Shown: in pieces, positions 38,713-39,622 of the stretch | Layout of the letters: the number at the start of each line of letters is the position of its first letter | How positions within the stretch are numbered: position 1 is the first letter of the stretch | NCBI GenBank assembly: GCA_024642705.1 | Contig: JAHEAQ010000047.1 | Span: 1-39,622, forward strand | Direction of reading: 5' to 3' | Source: Bacteroidota bacterium | GTDB lineage: Bacteria; Bacteroidota; Bacteroidia; Chitinophagales; Saprospiraceae | Length of the DNA: 39,622 bases | Notes under the pieces: generated by a model | Database searches by the model: none | Told to the model about the DNA's origin: nothing | Seen by the model: the letters and a program-made list of their open reading frames with translations, nothing else | Made by a program: the position numbers and the translations under genes

Positions 38713-39622
38713 ATGAATCATTACGGATATATTATTTGTTTCCTATTATTTTCAACATTAAGTAGTGGGCAACAATGGAGTATTTCTAATGTCAATAATG
38801 AAATTTTCAAGGATCGCAATATTTCACCAGAGAAATATTTAACAGTGAAGCTGGATGATATTCGGATGAAACAATTGCTTTGGCAAGCTCCTAAAGAAAA
38901 TTTAAATAAGAATTTTAGGGGTGGAAGTATAATCAATATTATTACTTCAGATGGAAAAATGGATAGTTTTTCAGTTTTTGAATATGAGATGATGGAAGAT
39001 AAATTGGCATCCCATTTTTCTGAATTTAGGACATTTATTGGACGATCCAATTCTGACCCTTATAGAAGTGTCAGAATTGATTACACTTCTAAAGGTTTTA
39101 GGGCTGTAATTTCAGACTTATCGGGGAAGACTTATATCGATCCTTCGTCAGATGAAAATGTTCAAAGTAGAATTGTCTATAGGAAAGCAGATATGGAAAC
39201 TTTTGAAGAATGGTCATGTATTTCTAGAAGTGGCAATGTTCCAATTGGTGAAACAGATAGGTTTGTAGGGGATTGTATGTTCAGAACTTATCGATTAGCA
39301 GTCGCGGCAACAGGCGAATACACAGCTTTTCATGGTGGAACGGTCAATGGTGGTATGGCAGCTATTGTTACGGCAATTAACAGAGTTAATCAAATTTATG
39401 AGCAAGACCTTGGTGTACGATTAATCTTAGTTAACAACAACAATTTATTGGTGTATACAAATCCATCAACTGACCCATATAATAACACAAATGGGAGTAA
39501 TATGCTAGGGCAGAATCAATCAAATGTGGATAATGTAATTGGAAGTTCCAATTATGATGTGGGTCACGTTTTTAGCACAGGTGGAGGAGGAATAGCTTAT
39601 CTAGGGGTAATTTGTAACAATA
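38713..39622 (+). CDS. Secreted reprolysin-like zinc metalloprotease (3' end cut by window)
   Basis: An open frame of 303 codons that continues past the window edge. A signal peptide (MNHYGYIICFLLFSTLSSGQ) leads a ~170-residue propeptide-like region. From about residue 192 the sequence enters the reprolysin-like domain common in Bacteroidota: FRTYRLAVAATGEYTAFHGG, AAIVTAINRVNQIYEQDLGV, NMLGQNQSNVDNVIGSSNYD and VGHVFSTGGGGIAYLGVICN. The zinc-binding HExxHxxGxxH motif would lie just beyond the last base, so catalysis cannot be confirmed here. Such proteases usually carry a type IX sorting domain at their C-terminus. The gene is preceded by the inverted-repeat element. Confidence 0.85.
   Translation, partial: MNHYGYIICFLLFSTLSSGQQWSISNVNNEIFKDRNISPEKYLTVKLDDIRMKQLLWQAPKENLNKNFRGGSIINIITSDGKMDSFSVFEYEMMEDKLASHFSEFRTFIGRSNSDPYRSVRIDYTSKGFRAVISDLSGKTYIDPSSDENVQSRIVYRKADMETFEEWSCISRSGNVPIGETDRFVGDCMFRTYRLAVAATGEYTAFHGGTVNGGMAAIVTAINRVNQIYEQDLGVRLILVNNNNLLVYTNPSTDPYNNTNGSNMLGQNQSNVDNVIGSSNYDVGHVFSTGGGGIAYLGVICNN

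Overview
The window reads as chromosomal DNA from a member of the Bacteroidota. The evidence is a giant secreted protein ending in a gliding-motility-type C-terminal domain (CHU_C, a type IX secretion signal) followed by a PorP/SprF-like gene, a DUF5723 outer-membrane protein, DUF3109 and DUF4286 proteins, an ECF sigma/membrane anti-sigma/beta-helix operon, a poly-proline TonB, AT-rich intergenic DNA, weak Shine-Dalgarno sites and TAnnTTTG-like -7 boxes. The style (HYR and Ig-like repeat protein, reprolysin-like protease, mitochondrial-type citrate synthase) fits Saprospiria or a relative, but that narrower placement is inference. No phage, integrase, CRISPR array, rRNA or tRNA was seen.

Layout. 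1-4.6 kb: RND efflux permease and its TolC-type channel; the adaptor gene is probably just outside the window. 4.6-5.8 kb: a cysteine-rich DUF3109 protein (minus strand) and a small secreted protein. 5.9-9 kb: citrate synthase, glycine cleavage H protein, VanZ-like membrane protein and TonB, closed by a strong terminator. 9.1-13.3 kb: secreted TPR protein converging on a monomeric NADP isocitrate dehydrogenase. 13.6-16.2 kb: DUF4286 protein, acyl-CoA dehydrogenase and site-2-protease-like M50 protein. 16.5-19.3 kb: three-gene proton-translocating transhydrogenase (pntAA-pntAB-pntB). 19.3-22.5 kb: HAD phosphatase, RecX, UvrB. 22.5-25.1 kb: polysaccharide deacetylase (minus), glutamyl-tRNA synthetase and a 58-residue small protein. 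25.1-31.3 kb: the 1752-residue type IX secretion substrate and its PorP/SprF-like partner. 31.3-33.6 kb: ECF sigma operon with a recognisable ECF-type promoter. 33.8-35.2 kb: MBL/beta-CASP RNA-processing-type hydrolase. 35.5-38.3 kb: a translationally coupled pair, a probable envelope protein of unknown function and a DUF5723 barrel. 38.4-38.7 kb: a 240-bp stretch bounded by inverted repeats, a candidate small mobile-element relic. 38.7 kb to the end: a secreted reprolysin-like metalloprotease cut by the window edge.

How the genes work together. Citrate synthase, NADP isocitrate dehydrogenase and transhydrogenase all concern TCA carbon flow and the NADPH/NADH balance, though they are not one operon. 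RecX and UvrB are both DNA-repair proteins and probably co-transcribed. Much of the last 15 kb is cell-envelope or secretion biology. The genes with least precedent here are the 35.5-38.3 kb envelope pair and the ECF-controlled operon. I did not find anything I can confidently call a wholly new system.
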